Shown here: positions 33,981-44,829 of the stretch, one piece after another
Layout of the letters: each line of letters opens with the position of its first letter
Position numbering within the stretch: position 1 is the first letter of the stretch
NCBI GenBank assembly: GCA_030685235.1
Contig: MU839087.1
Coordinates: forward strand, 186,001-250,000
Reading direction: 5' to 3'
Source of the DNA: Copromyces sp. CBS 386.78
Taxonomy: Eukaryota > Ascomycota > Sordariomycetes > Sordariales > Sordariaceae
Length of the DNA stretch: 64,000 bases
Translations under genes and position numbers: made by a program
The notes under the pieces: model-generated
Told to the model about the DNA's origin: nothing
What the model saw: only the letters and a program-made list of their open reading frames with translations
Database searches by the model: none

Positions 33981-36900
33981 ATGGATCAAGACCCGTCTTT
34001 CTCGCGCGGCTTTTTTGCTCGGCTGTCAAGAGTGTCTCTGAACCTTGAACCTCAAGCATCGCCGTTTCTGAACGGCAAGCAACAACTAATACCAGGGAGC
34101 TCCAGTTCAGATCGTGAAGAGCCTCAAGCCACGCTTGAAACCGAAGATCACGGCCAGGAACCCCAGGAGCATGGTGGTCATGACTACACCAAAGCTGTCC
34201 CAGTGGAGGCTGTCATCCGTACGCAGCGCGACGCCGAGAGATTGCAAGCATGCTTGAAGCCCCCCGACATGTCAGATGAGGCACAGCCTGCATCTGGGGC
34301 ACATCCAGGAGGGGTTCACAGCACAACTACCAGAAACACAACAGCGTCTCGGAACCCCTTGAACTTACCAGGAATCGCAAAGCCATCTTTGCTACAATCC
34401 CAACCAGCCCCGACGGTAGCTTCGCAACCAAAGGCCAACGACGACGGCATCAACAAGGAGCCCGAGACAAGGGAAAACACGGCTTACACGTCTGGCTGCC
34501 CTAGCGTCTCCGCTCCTCCTCGCAAGTCGCTACCCACAACTTCCACTCTTCAAGTCCGTGATTTCAGGCTTCCCAGGCCAGTTCTCAACAATACCAAGAA
34601 CACCAATATCCCATCAAGCATTCCCAGCTCTATCGAGTTCTCTAATAGGTCGTTATCTACGGCATCTGGGAACGCATACCAGCATAAGAAGCTGTCAAGA
34701 CATTCGTCTTCATGGAGTACGACTGCCCCGCGCCCCCATTCGAGTATTTCGCGCGTTTATTTCAAGGGTAACGGTTCATATTATACCCCTTTCAACCCTA
34801 CGTCCTTGGGCAAAGGCACGCATCCCTCCAACCGTGCAATGGACAATAAAACGAGCACGGGAATCAAGATTCGCCCGTCGTCGGGAAAGGACTACCTGGA
34901 TTCGACATTCCAGCTGTCTCAACCCGTCCCTGAGGTTCCTGTTTACACTTCTATGGGCCCCCGTCAGGAAGCTCAGCCAGCCTCCTCTGCAGGCCACGTA
35001 TATTCCGGCTATTTGGACCAGTCTCGGAACCGATTGGAAAACCTGGAGCCTTCAGCGATTACCCAACAAGCGTTAGAGAGTGACAGAGCATCAGAAGATT
35101 CGGAGCTGTCTGACGTCGAGAGCGTTGATTTCCGGTCTTCTCGCTCCAACAACACCGCCAGTGCCCCGAGCCAATCTCCTATGCGTGTTATTGCCGATAG
35201 TGACGATGACAACAACGAGGATGACGAGGATGACGATCAGATCCTTTACGAGGACCAGCCTGGCAACGATATATCCGCTACAAATAAATCCGTCTCTTAC
35301 ACTAGACATACTAAGCATTCTGCCCTCGATGATGCTGCCTATAAAACTTGCCAAGGTAATGCTTCTGTCAACGCCATTGAAACTGCACATGAGGCCGGCT
35401 AACATATGCAACAGATCAGTTCGGCAACATAGTCAAGACAGAAGGTGCACTAATACCTGTCGGCTATCAACTGTTAGATGGTGATTTTCCGTGGATATGT
35501 CCTGTCCGATCCTGCAGAACATTGCACTCAAAGATGAAAGCTTTGGGGAACCATTTTAGCGTGCGTCGTTCCGTCTCCTGTATCCTCGCTATTTCTTAGA
35601 CTACCACTGTGCACGCAAAGACTGACTGATTTGCTAACTTCCTGGCTGACTTTTGTAGCATGGACACAAAGGAGCCTGTTTAAACGATAATCTGGATGGT
35701 ACATTGACCTTCTTGGGTCTCTATACTACCAAACAGATGATCAAGCAACCTCCAATGATCGTGAGCAAGAAAGCCATGAGCCTTGATGACTCGCCGATGC
35801 TCGAGCCGTCGCATACAGCGGCGAATCATTACAAGTACAAGGTCGGGTTTCCCGAGAAAGCGTTAAATGGACAAACGCCGAGACGTGAGGCGCATACCAA
35901 GGAGGTGGTATCTAGCCAGGCCATTGTCGCTGTTCAAGGACCTCCGCTACCAAAACCTAAGAAGATCTTGACTATGGCCGACCCAGATCGCCCTTACAAC
36001 ATGTGGCCCGGTACGTGTATACCTGTGCTTGCCATCATCGTACAGCTCTGAAAAGAAACAGCGCCACTAACTCCAGGACTGTCACAGATCCGACAGGGAA
36101 ACTTGAGCATATCCATGGTGGCCTGCTTCCATCCGGATGGACTCCGTACTACGAGTACCCGACCCGCCAGTGGATATGTCCAATCCGGTCATGCCAGTGC
36201 TTGGTGCACAACCGGTATACCTTGGGCCGCCACTTCTTGGTAAGTATCTAACCACTCACCTAGTTGTAGAGGACTTAGACTAACAAGTGGTTTAGGCCCA
36301 CCGTGGCTGTCACCTAAATGACAACCTTGATGGGACGTTTACCATACTACGCAGCCCATCTCAAGCTCAGCTTGATGATAAGGATTATACCGACACACCT
36401 GCGGCGGTCGTCTCACGCGAGCCATTAGACAATGAACCTATCCAGCCGCCAAAGATCAGAGTCAAAGATCCATCAGGTATCCAACCTGTTTGGGTCAGTC
36501 TCAGCTCGTATCTGGCCTCCGCCAAAAGAGGACATGCGAAAGATGTCAAGGAACCGACACCCGATCCAGTCCCGACAAAGATTAGGATTGTTCAATCAGG
36601 ACCGAAGGAAACCCCATTTAAGCCAGCCACAGAGGCTCACTTTGACGAGGAACTTATCATGGCAACGAAGGATCGGAAATATTCTGTTTGGTGGGGTAAG
36701 TCATCCCCATGGTATACTCCGTCGTTTATGAAGAGTTAACCCGCTCTTTTCCTCGACAGATGCGGATCATGGTCTGAAGGACACACATGGTGCTCTAATC
36801 CCAGAAGGGTATGAGCTGGATAAGACGTGGCCTGGTCGACCATGGATCTGTCCTATACGCTCATGTCGAGTGGTTTGCAAGACCACTTGGAATTTAGGAT

Positions 36901-38557
36901 CACACTTTGTAAGTTGACCCATGGCCTATGTCCGTCAACCATTATGAGCAAGCTACTCACACTGAATTCCTCTAGGCGATGCTGCATTCTTCGGCTAAGC
37001 TCAACGATAACAAGGATGGTACGTTCTCCATTGTAGGTACGCACCAACTTGGAGCACCCCGTGTAGTATCAAAGCGCCTCGTCAGTCTCCATAAGGATCC
37101 AGTAGTCGAGGCACGCCTTCCCGTTCTTAAAAAGAAAAAGATCGAAGAGGAGCAGAGGAAAAGAAGCCAAATGGGAACTTCCATGGACAAACCCGCCACT
37201 CCCAAACCTACCGCGGACCCAGAAGAACTTTGGAAGTACATATGCAGCATGGTCGACCGCGATCTTGCGAGGCCGAGCAATCCAAGCTTTGAGCATCTCA
37301 TGGCCCTGCCTCGAATTCGGGATTTGAATATCATCGACAAAAAGCTAGGCCCGAAGCACCTGATACGCTCAAGGCTGGCAGTGGGTTTGGTTATTCAAGT
37401 CACAGGGGTGGAAAGGCAGACAAAGCAATGCACAGCATGCCGCCGCGGAGACGGTCCGTTCCATGAATGTGTCAGCATCTGCCCGGAACTTGCCAATGAG
37501 GTAGCCGAGTTGAATCCCCCGTTGGTGACATCGCCAACCAATCGCTGGTGTTGTATGAACTGCGTAGTCAATAGGCACACCTCACAGTGCAGCCTCAAGG
37601 CTTCTCTTCTGGAACGGTCAGAAGACGGCAGTGTAAAAGAAAACATACCGCAATGGATGATGGATTCAGAACGACCTGCAGTCATGGTCAAGCCGAAAGC
37701 GGCCAGTCAGGATTTATCTGTCGGCGACGAGGTGGCAGACAAGGATGTTGACCTCGTTCGGCAAGATGCAACCAGCTTTAGCTATCGGCGATCTGGGCGT
37801 CTAAGGCTGCAGGTTGAGGCCAAGCCTTCGGAATCACAGAAACGGTCTTTCGCATCAACGGATATGGCATCTGCTCAGGTCGCTGCAGCAGCCTCGCAGG
37901 AAGAGGAAGCCAGCTCTTTGCGAGCGCCTAAACGTGTCCGGGCCTTGCAGTCTCCATCGAACATCCCACCCAGCGCAGTCCAAGAATCACTAATGGTAGA
38001 AGACTGGGAAGGGGAAGCAAAAGCTATCCCCAGAGAAAATGGTGCCTCCGACAGTAAGTACACTCAATCACCCTTCCCCACCACCCTTATTCCTCCCGTT
38101 CCCCTCTCAATCACCTTTTCTTTTTTCCAATTCTCTCTCTCTCTCTCTCTCTCTTTCTCCCCATAATACTAACTCCTTACTCGCTCCCCCAACAGACCTC
38201 GCCGTCTCCTCCTCCTACAATCTCTCCACCCACCAAAACCCCTCAACCTCGTCTACCCAAATTTGCTCCTCCCCCTCCTCCTCCATGCACGTCCTCAGAA
38301 TCCCCTCGGGAGGCTCTCATTACCTTGGAGCAGTCACGTCAGACGAGTCGCATCAGAATCGTATGTGCACGGTCATTGCTGGCAAGCTACGGGTGAAGGT
38401 GAAGGTGAAAGCGGCGGTGGAGGACGGAGCAGACAGTACTAGTACGGAGGAGTTCAATATCGGATTACTTGGCGTGTTCAAGTTGGCGGTGGGGATGGAG
38501 TGTAGGGTTGAGAACTGGGGGTATAACGAGGTGGTTTTGCAGGTTGTGTCGGTGTAG
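33981..38557 (+). CDS. Multidomain protein: three Cys/His repeats, DUF3716-like cluster, cupin-like C terminus (1337 aa)
   Basis: I join eight exons: 33981-35355, 35415-35560, 35659-36010, 36088-36239, 36296-36695, 36760-36908, 36976-38053 and 38196-38557; every junction has GT-AG and keeps frame (4014 nt). Residues 1-458 are disordered (Ser/Pro/Gln, ending in an acidic DSDDDNNEDDEDDD run). Then a repeat of about 55 residues occurs three times (about 469-524, 634-692, 819-880): GALIPxGY, WICPxRSC, LGxHF, then LNDNxDGT. The CxxxxC pair and the histidine of LGxHF, plus a later histidine, could bind zinc. Residues about 1008-1070 hold CTACRRGDGPFHECV and CMNCVVNRHTSQC, which look like the fungal DUF3716 cysteine cluster. 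The last 95 residues (RIPSGGSHYLG, then VIAGKLRVKVKVK, GVFKLAVGMECRVENWG) resemble a cupin barrel such as that ending CENP-C/Mif2. Nuclear or chromatin function is inference. Confidence 0.78.
38139..38158. repeat. (CT)n tract in intron 7
   Basis: A pure CT run upstream of the TACTAAC branch site in the last intron of the multidomain gene. Confidence 0.85.
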
Positions 38558-39723
38558 ACTAGAAGGGGAATAGGTGAGTTTCGAGCGGTCAAAGGAGAAT
38601 TGCTTGCATGGAGACAGCTGGTTTGGGCAGTGTGTGTGCTTGAGTTGAGCACGCCAATGGCCATAAATGGATGGATGAATGAATGGGTGGTCAAGTGTTT
38701 GCGTTGGGTATGTACAACGACTTCTGATAGTCTTGATTTTCACACGATTGGGGTCTGTTTGGTGTATGAGTCAACTTGTTGGGAAAAGGTCTTGGTGTCT
38801 AACCTAGTCATAGGGATCGTTCTTGATGGATACAGTGTACGCCTTGGGCAGATTCATGCAATCTGTTTGGGGCTTGCTTGAATCAGTCGATTGTAACGAA
38901 CACGAAGGGCTAGGCAAAATGAGCCATACAATGGTCGAATGCAGGGAAGTGCGGTAGGAAACGAGAAGTACAACATCGTATGAGTATTGTTTTATCGGTA
39001 TATTTGAGCATAGCTGACGGCATTGATGTGAGTGGCATGGTTAGTATGCGGCATCTTCATGGTGCCAAGTTCCTGAGTTTTGTCTTTTTTTCTTTTTTTT
39101 TTGCCATTTTGTCTTTTTTCTTTCCGCGCTAAGGACAGTAAGCGCCATTCCTTTCAGCACTGTGCGTTACTTGACAGGATGGTGTTAGCTGATTGGATGG
39201 ATTCAACCTCGTGAATGTACCATAAGCATGAACATGAACGTGAACGTGAACACTTTTCCTGAATCAATTGATCCACAGATCATATATTTTCATGATTGGA
39301 GTCTGTCTGTGTCAAGTGGGTCAGAAGAAAATTTCACAATACATCTTCATTTTCAAAAAGCATTGAATCTAGGGGTTTGTACTTGGCCATTGTTGTTACC
39401 TACGTCGTTGAGTCTTCTTGCCTGGAGCCAAAGGGCGCAAACTGTTTGAGGATAACCTGGACAAAGAAACGTCGTCATTGATGAGTTGTAGTCATCACGT
39501 TTCTTTGTTTGGTTCTTTTTCTTCTTTCTTCAAATAGTTAGGTACCTAGGTGGCTCAGCAACACATGCAAGCCATGGTGGTGTTGTCCAGGTAGGTAGGT
39601 ATAAAGACACTCACTCCTACCTTTACGAAGCAACACAGCCCTCAAACAACTACACTCCGCCACCACTCCGAAACATCTTCCAATACCCTGCACCCATACA
39701 TTTACGTGATAAACCCACACGAC
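38558..39723. other. Intergenic stretch, no gene seen
   Basis: About 1.17 kb; holds the 3' end of the multidomain gene and the promoter of the next. A T-rich run lies near 39083-39120. No supportable ORF. Confidence 0.5.
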
Positions 39724-40506
39724 ATGGAGATGTTCTCAACCCCCTCTGCCCCTCGCCCTTCCCCCTCAAACCCCCTCGGCTTCCACCTTCTCGTCTGGCC
39801 CATCCTCAACGCCTTTCCCGGTCAACGTCTCCCTCCTTTAGTCCTCCAGTTTCCCCTCGGAACTACACTTGACGAAACAACCGATTGCCAAATCAACGCG
39901 GTGTGTACCAACCTGCATAGTTTTGACCCTGACTATGGGAAGGAGAGGATCAGGCTTGTTAGTTCTATTCATCATTCCCCGCCGTCCGGGACAACGGGAG
40001 CGGCGGTGGAAAGGGTTGCGGGGGCGGTGGCAAGAGCGGTAGTAGGGACGTTAGGGTCAACACGTATAGAGGTTGCGGGTGGAGGAGAGAGTAGAGGAGG
40101 AGACGGCGGGAGTGGAAGTGGGAGTGGGAGTGGGAGTGGAAACGCAAGTAGAAGGGCAAGTTGGAGTGCTGGGAGTGGGAGTGGTGCTGCTGCTGCTGCT
40201 GGGCCTAGTAACAACCCGGGTAGAAAGTACGCTGTCTTACAAGGCTTGCAGTTCCCCGGTGGGGGGGACTGGTTGGTTAGACTGAATGTTTGGAGACAAG
40301 GAGTCAAAGTGGCGGAGGTGGAGGCTGGGTTGGTGACGGTTTCGGAGAGGGATGTTTGGGAGATTTTGCCTGAGGGGGTGAGGACATTAGGTAAGTTGGA
40401 TGGGTATTGGCTGATGATATGTCCTGTGATGGTCCCCTGTAGTGATTTTCGTAGACATCCACGTTTGGGATGTAATGATGCATATACATACAGTGCCCTG
40501 GCGTAG
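39724..40506 (+). CDS. Possible beta-sandwich (velvet-like) protein with Gly/Ser linker
   Basis: From the first ATG (39724; the frame is open a little further upstream from GTG) the unspliced product is 260 aa. It has two ordered parts. The first contains GFHLLVWPILNAFPGQRLPP and LVLQFPLGTTLDETTDCQIN; the second contains KYAVLQGLQFPGGGDWLVRL and VWRQGVKVAEVEAGLVTV. They are joined by a long Gly/Ser/Ala linker encoded by agtggg and gct repeats (about 40110-40200). The strand pattern, with a PP motif followed later by F(x)GGGDWLVRL, is reminiscent of velvet-domain proteins, but I cannot confirm it. A GTAAGT donor at 40391 with acceptor TGTAG (40441) or TCGTAG (40454) would replace the last 40 residues and move the stop to about 40525. 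Confidence 0.6.
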   Translation: MEMFSTPSAPRPSPSNPLGFHLLVWPILNAFPGQRLPPLVLQFPLGTTLDETTDCQINAVCTNLHSFDPDYGKERIRLVSSIHHSPPSGTTGAAVERVAGAVARAVVGTLGSTRIEVAGGGESRGGDGGSGSGSGSGSGNASRRASWSAGSGSGAAAAAGPSNNPGRKYAVLQGLQFPGGGDWLVRLNVWRQGVKVAEVEAGLVTVSERDVWEILPEGVRTLGKLDGYWLMICPVMVPCSDFRRHPRLGCNDAYTYSALA

Positions 40507-40525
40507 ATTGAACCTCCAGTTATGA

Positions 40526-40966
40526 AGTGCTAACGAATCGGGTGTTATCATTTAGCGGACCACGACAGGGAGTTTCTGAGGTCTATTGGGGTGTGGTGGT
40601 CTTTTTAGAGCTGGTGATTATGGTCTTCTATCCGGGTTGAGTGTTGGCGTATCTCGTTGTTGCCTCTAGAGAAGGGTCAATTACCCTAGGTAGTTCCTTG
40701 CATGCTGCCTGGATCATGGCTCCGAAATGCTGGTGATATCGGTGCAACTCAGATGCAGACAATCGGCAGGAGGAAGTAGCATGCGAGGAAAGAGCAAGCC
40801 GCCTCTGCCGGAGACATGAAATGCATCATACAGCAGATCTCACAGCCCTAATTTCTTTCTCACCATATACATTCGTCCAGCTGGAACTCTAGTTCGCACG
40901 ATTAATCCAAACCCTTTTCGTTCTTCCTTGTATACCCCACAACATTCCTTGCTTCACCCAAAGCCA
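40526..40966. other. Intergenic stretch, no gene seen
   Basis: 3' flank of the beta-sandwich gene up to the foldback element; nothing recognised. Confidence 0.5.
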
Positions 40967-41535
40967 CTGTGCCTTGCAAGCACGGTGTTAGTCTCCACTT
41001 TTGCATCGATTTTATACACATTCAGGACATTTTGCAAAAGTTGCCAAAGTTATCGAAATTTTAACCTTAGATAGCGTACGCGCAATGAGGAGCGCGCTTA
41101 TAAAATTTATACTCCTTAAAATACTCGACGAGGCGAATTTAATGATAGTTTTTTTTTTCTTATATTTTAAATATGCGAAGTATTATATTAAATCTTTCAT
41201 TTTAGTTGTTTTCGACGTTGGATTGATATTGTGTTTGCAACGGACTAATATCGTGCTTGCAACGATCTACTTTTAATAATATTTGAAAAGAAGAAAAAAT
41301 AGTTAAAAATTAAAGGTCTTATAAATTAATGCGTATTTAAAATATAAGAAAAAAAAGATTATTATTAGATTCGCCTCGTCGAGTACTTTAAGGAGTGTAA
41401 ATTTTATAAGCGCGCTCCTTATTGCGCGTGTGCTATTTAAGGTCAAAGTTTCGACAACTTTGGCAACTTTTGCAAATGTGTGTCTGGCGGCATCGATGCA
41501 AAAGTGGGGACTGATACCGTGCTTGCAAGGCACAG
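40967..41535. mobile_element. Foldback/MITE-like element, copy 1 (569 bp, long terminal inverted repeats)
   Basis: The ends ctgtgccttgcaagcacggt and accgtgcttgcaaggcacag are inverted copies; complementarity continues for about 210 bp inward from each end (left arm 40967 to about 41177, right arm about 41322-41535) around a loop of about 140 bp. The 91-codon open frame inside is an artefact of the repeat. It is nearly identical in layout and length to 55880-56448. No transposase is encoded, and no clear target duplication is visible. Confidence 0.88.
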
Positions 41536-41666
41536 CAGGATAACCACTTGCATCACTTTTCGTATCTCTCCCGACCTTTATTGCCAGTAGCGCCCACTCA
41601 TCAATTCCACGAGAGTCCCCATCTTCGTCATAGCGGTGGTGCCTTTCGCATACCTCTCCCAACAAT

Positions 41667-43007
41667 ATGGACCTTCCTATCGACAATCAAATGGGCCAAT
41701 CTCGGCCACCCGTCGGAGATGGCTCAAAAATGTCGCCTTCTACCTCTGATTTCACTTTTAACGAGATGTTCCCCTCTGTTGACAATGAAATGAGCCAGTT
41801 CCAAACATCCGGGAAATTGAACATGGCTTGGTTGCAAGGATTGGACTTAGGAAAATTAACGTCAGATTACATTCCTCTTCTCTCAGCGGTGGGGACTATT
41901 CATCTAACCTGCAACACTCACTACACATCTCTATTCCAAGAGCTGAAAGACATCAGAAGCGCCATCGAGGTCCTTACGAAACGGGCGGGAGAGTCTCCCA
42001 GTCAAGAGAGATTGTCCGCTGCTACACCAACGCTCTCCGATCAGCATGGCATCCAATCTTTGCACAAAAATGTACAGCAAAAGGAACAGGAATCCGCTCA
42101 CATAGTGACAACAGAGTCTGAGCTGGTGCTGCAGAGAGAATCCCGCCGAAAGCTGGAAGTGTACAATCATCTGCAGGCGCAAGAGACAGACAGTTGGAAA
42201 CTCGAGGCTCGCCACTGGAGAGAGGAGACTCAACATTGGAAACTCGAGGCTCAAAATTTGAGACAGGTGGTAAATCATTGGAAACTCGAGGCTCACAAGA
42301 TGACAAAACAATGCCATGACTTGGAATCTCAACTTTCCATGGTGGTAAAATGGTCACAAATCCGAGGAGCACAAGCCCAACACCTCCGAGTCCAGCAACT
42401 CCAAGCCCAGCAACCTCCAGCTCAACAACCTCCAACTGAACAGCCTGCAGCACAGCAACCTCCAGCACAGCAACCTCCTGTTCAGCAATATCCAGCTCAG
42501 CATCTTCCGGCTAAGCAACTTCAAGCTTATCAACAGGTCCAGCATCCCACAAGTCAGCAACTCTACTTCCAGAAAAAGCTCGAAAAAACCCAGCAATCCC
42601 AAGTACAGCAACCCGGAGTTTACCATACCCTAGCAAACCGGTTTGAACAGCATCCTCCGCCGCGACCGCAGTCGCAACCAATGGTCAATTCGTACCCGTC
42701 TATGCTTTCACCACATGGACTAAATGGAGAGGGTAGCAATTCTAAGGAGCATGTAAGGCCTGATTACAATTTTCATGAACGGCCGACATCAGTTCCCGCC
42801 TCTACGGACATGCAGAACCTTTTTAGTCTCGTAAACCAGGGAACTCGTGAGGCATCTAGAGTCGGAACGCCTCCCATAAAGAGGGAAAGGCCCGGAACCC
42901 CAACATTTGAGTTTGAGACTCCAACGCCGCCCAAGAAGAAGAAGAGAAGGCTTGAGGAAGTAAAAGAGGAAATTGAGGAGAAGAAAGAATCATTTGGCGG
43001 CAGATAA
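41667..43007 (+). CDS. Coiled-coil protein with WKLEA repeats, Gln-rich tract and nuclear localisation signal
   Basis: Single exon, 446 aa, starting 132 bp after the foldback element. Residues about 85-235 are a coiled coil; WKLEA recurs at 177, 191 and 205, exactly 14 residues (two heptads) apart, and the DNA shows a matching 42-bp repeat at 42195-42320. Residues about 235-300 are a Gln/Pro tract of QQPPAQ-type units. Near the C terminus lies PTPPKKKKRRLEE, a classic basic nuclear localisation signal, followed by a charged helix EVKEEIEEKKE. I do not recognise a family; the layout suggests a self-associating nuclear protein. Repeat-driven length change is likely. Confidence 0.72.
   Translation: MDLPIDNQMGQSRPPVGDGSKMSPSTSDFTFNEMFPSVDNEMSQFQTSGKLNMAWLQGLDLGKLTSDYIPLLSAVGTIHLTCNTHYTSLFQELKDIRSAIEVLTKRAGESPSQERLSAATPTLSDQHGIQSLHKNVQQKEQESAHIVTTESELVLQRESRRKLEVYNHLQAQETDSWKLEARHWREETQHWKLEAQNLRQVVNHWKLEAHKMTKQCHDLESQLSMVVKWSQIRGAQAQHLRVQQLQAQQPPAQQPPTEQPAAQQPPAQQPPVQQYPAQHLPAKQLQAYQQVQHPTSQQLYFQKKLEKTQQSQVQQPGVYHTLANRFEQHPPPRPQSQPMVNSYPSMLSPHGLNGEGSNSKEHVRPDYNFHERPTSVPASTDMQNLFSLVNQGTREASRVGTPPIKRERPGTPTFEFETPTPPKKKKRRLEEVKEEIEEKKESFGGR
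42195..42320. repeat. 42-bp tandem repeat coding for WKLEA heptads
   Basis: Three copies of ttggaaactcgaggct at 42-bp spacing inside the coiled-coil gene; the spacing equals two heptads, so copy changes keep the coiled-coil register. Confidence 0.85.
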
Positions 43008-44829
43008 TGAGCCTGCCCTATCCAGGAGAAGTGGAGGAAGACCAGGGCATGAAAGGTGGTAGTTGTCGCAGAGACACCCTCAATGAGAAACACGGCTACC
43101 TTTAAGACGACATGTCCTGCTGCTGGAAGAGAGAGGCGAAAGGGCAAGCTCTATATCTACTGTGCTGGAAACAAACTTCATGGCATTAACGAAGCGGAAA
43201 AAGAGTGCCACAGCTACTTGACACTATCATGGTGGGTACTTGGTTACGTGATAAAGCGAATAACAGACGGGATCTTGGTGGTGATGGGCCGATGTTATGT
43301 TTACTGACAGCGAAAGGAAAAATAAGGGGAAAGGGGGCGGCATAATACACGGTGGTGTCTCTTAAGGCTGAAGGCAGGTTGATTCAGAAAACATGTGTGG
43401 ATTGTTGTCCCCCTTTGGAGCATCGACATGTGTGGTAGAGGTAGCGTTGATGAAGTCGAATGAGAGCAGAACCTGTTTGGCTTAACAATTGGCTTAGTCA
43501 GTAGCGTAAACGTCATTTTTTGTTACACCCATATCCCGTCACGACCACCTCGATCGAAGTGAGAGAAAGTGTCCATCGCAATGAAGTTGCCCGTGGACAT
43601 ATTAACAACCACCACCACAACTCCCAGCTCCCAACCTACCAATCACATTTCAACCCCCTGCATATGTCCAGTCCTCCCAAGCCACACTACAAACAGTCTG
43701 TCGTGGTCCATTGCTTCAAAAGTTTCCTGCGTCGTCGACGTTCTTTTTCAGGCACCATCACCACCACTGCACCACAACCATTGGTCCAGCCCGATCATCT
43801 CCATCAATCCAACAAGGTACGAAACACAGGAAAGCCATGAAAATGGTGACCCCCAGTTCTCCGAATAATTTCCATTGGCCCAAACCCAGATGCAAGCCAG
43901 ATGGAGCTAAGGCTGAAAAAAGCCACGGCATGAAATTGCTCCGAGTCACGAGTAAGCACAGGTCTTGGCAAGCACCCTTAGCACACCCTTAACGCAGCCC
44001 CAAGGCCCCTATCCCCGCTCTTTCCCCAGATAATCGCGTATATTTGAGGGGAGCCCTGAATCTTGGGGGAATGCTATCGAACGCCACAGTTTACCGGGGT
44101 GGACTCCTTTGTGCCATGTGGCATGGCTAGATACCTAGGTAGTTCGGTCCTTTAATTTCCCTGGACCTCTCTGGACTCTGACTGAGGTGTGAGTGCTGCG
44201 ATATGAGTGGTGTGGAAGATGGAGATGGGTTTGGAAGATGGAGATGGCTTTGGAAGGATTGGGTGGCTGAACTTCTGAAGAGACGATGGCTTTTCTACTT
44301 ATAGCTCCAAGTAGCGGAATAGCGCATGATCTGCATTGTATAGACTGCTTGGACTCTCGTTGAGCTAGGAGCCCCCTGGTTCTAGACTGGAAGATGGGGG
44401 ATTCACGAGATGGTATGGCTGGTAGCCTGGTGTTTAGGTGCAGAACCGTGCAGTGTAGGTGGTTGATCGGTGACGGGGGGAAGACCGCGTTCGGTAAGTA
44501 ATTGGGACTAGGATCGTAGATAGGGCGAATAGCGTGAATGGTCCTAGTTGCCGTAGACATATTGAGGAGTCACCAAAACCCGTGACTGGGTGGACGCGGT
44601 GGGATGGTGGTGTTGAAAAGCCGGAATTGGCTGGGGTAGGAATAGATCATCGCGTCCAGACTCGCGGTCATGTTGCACCCAGGTTCTTGACAGTGGTATA
44701 AGTTTGGTCTTGTCTCACCCTCTTCGGCTTGGACCCAGCCCACTTGGTAGAACTTCGGCATCGGCCGTAGTTCCTCGGCTTGTGAGCAATATTGTCCATA
44801 TCCAGCAATTCCAACGAACGAAGTCCAAC
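43008..44829. other. Intergenic stretch, no gene seen
   Basis: 1.8 kb with only short, low-complexity ORFs on both strands (for example His/Pro-rich text near 43520-43990). I cannot support a gene. Confidence 0.45.

Noticed and set aside
35356..35414. Stop at 35402 taken as the end of a separate 473-aa gene
   Set aside because: A 59-nt intron with CTAAC branch removes the stop and joins the acidic region directly to the first Cys/His repeat.
41001..41276. 91-codon open frame, with a similar one at 55866-56153
   Set aside because: Both lie inside the inverted-repeat element and are the same non-coding repeat.
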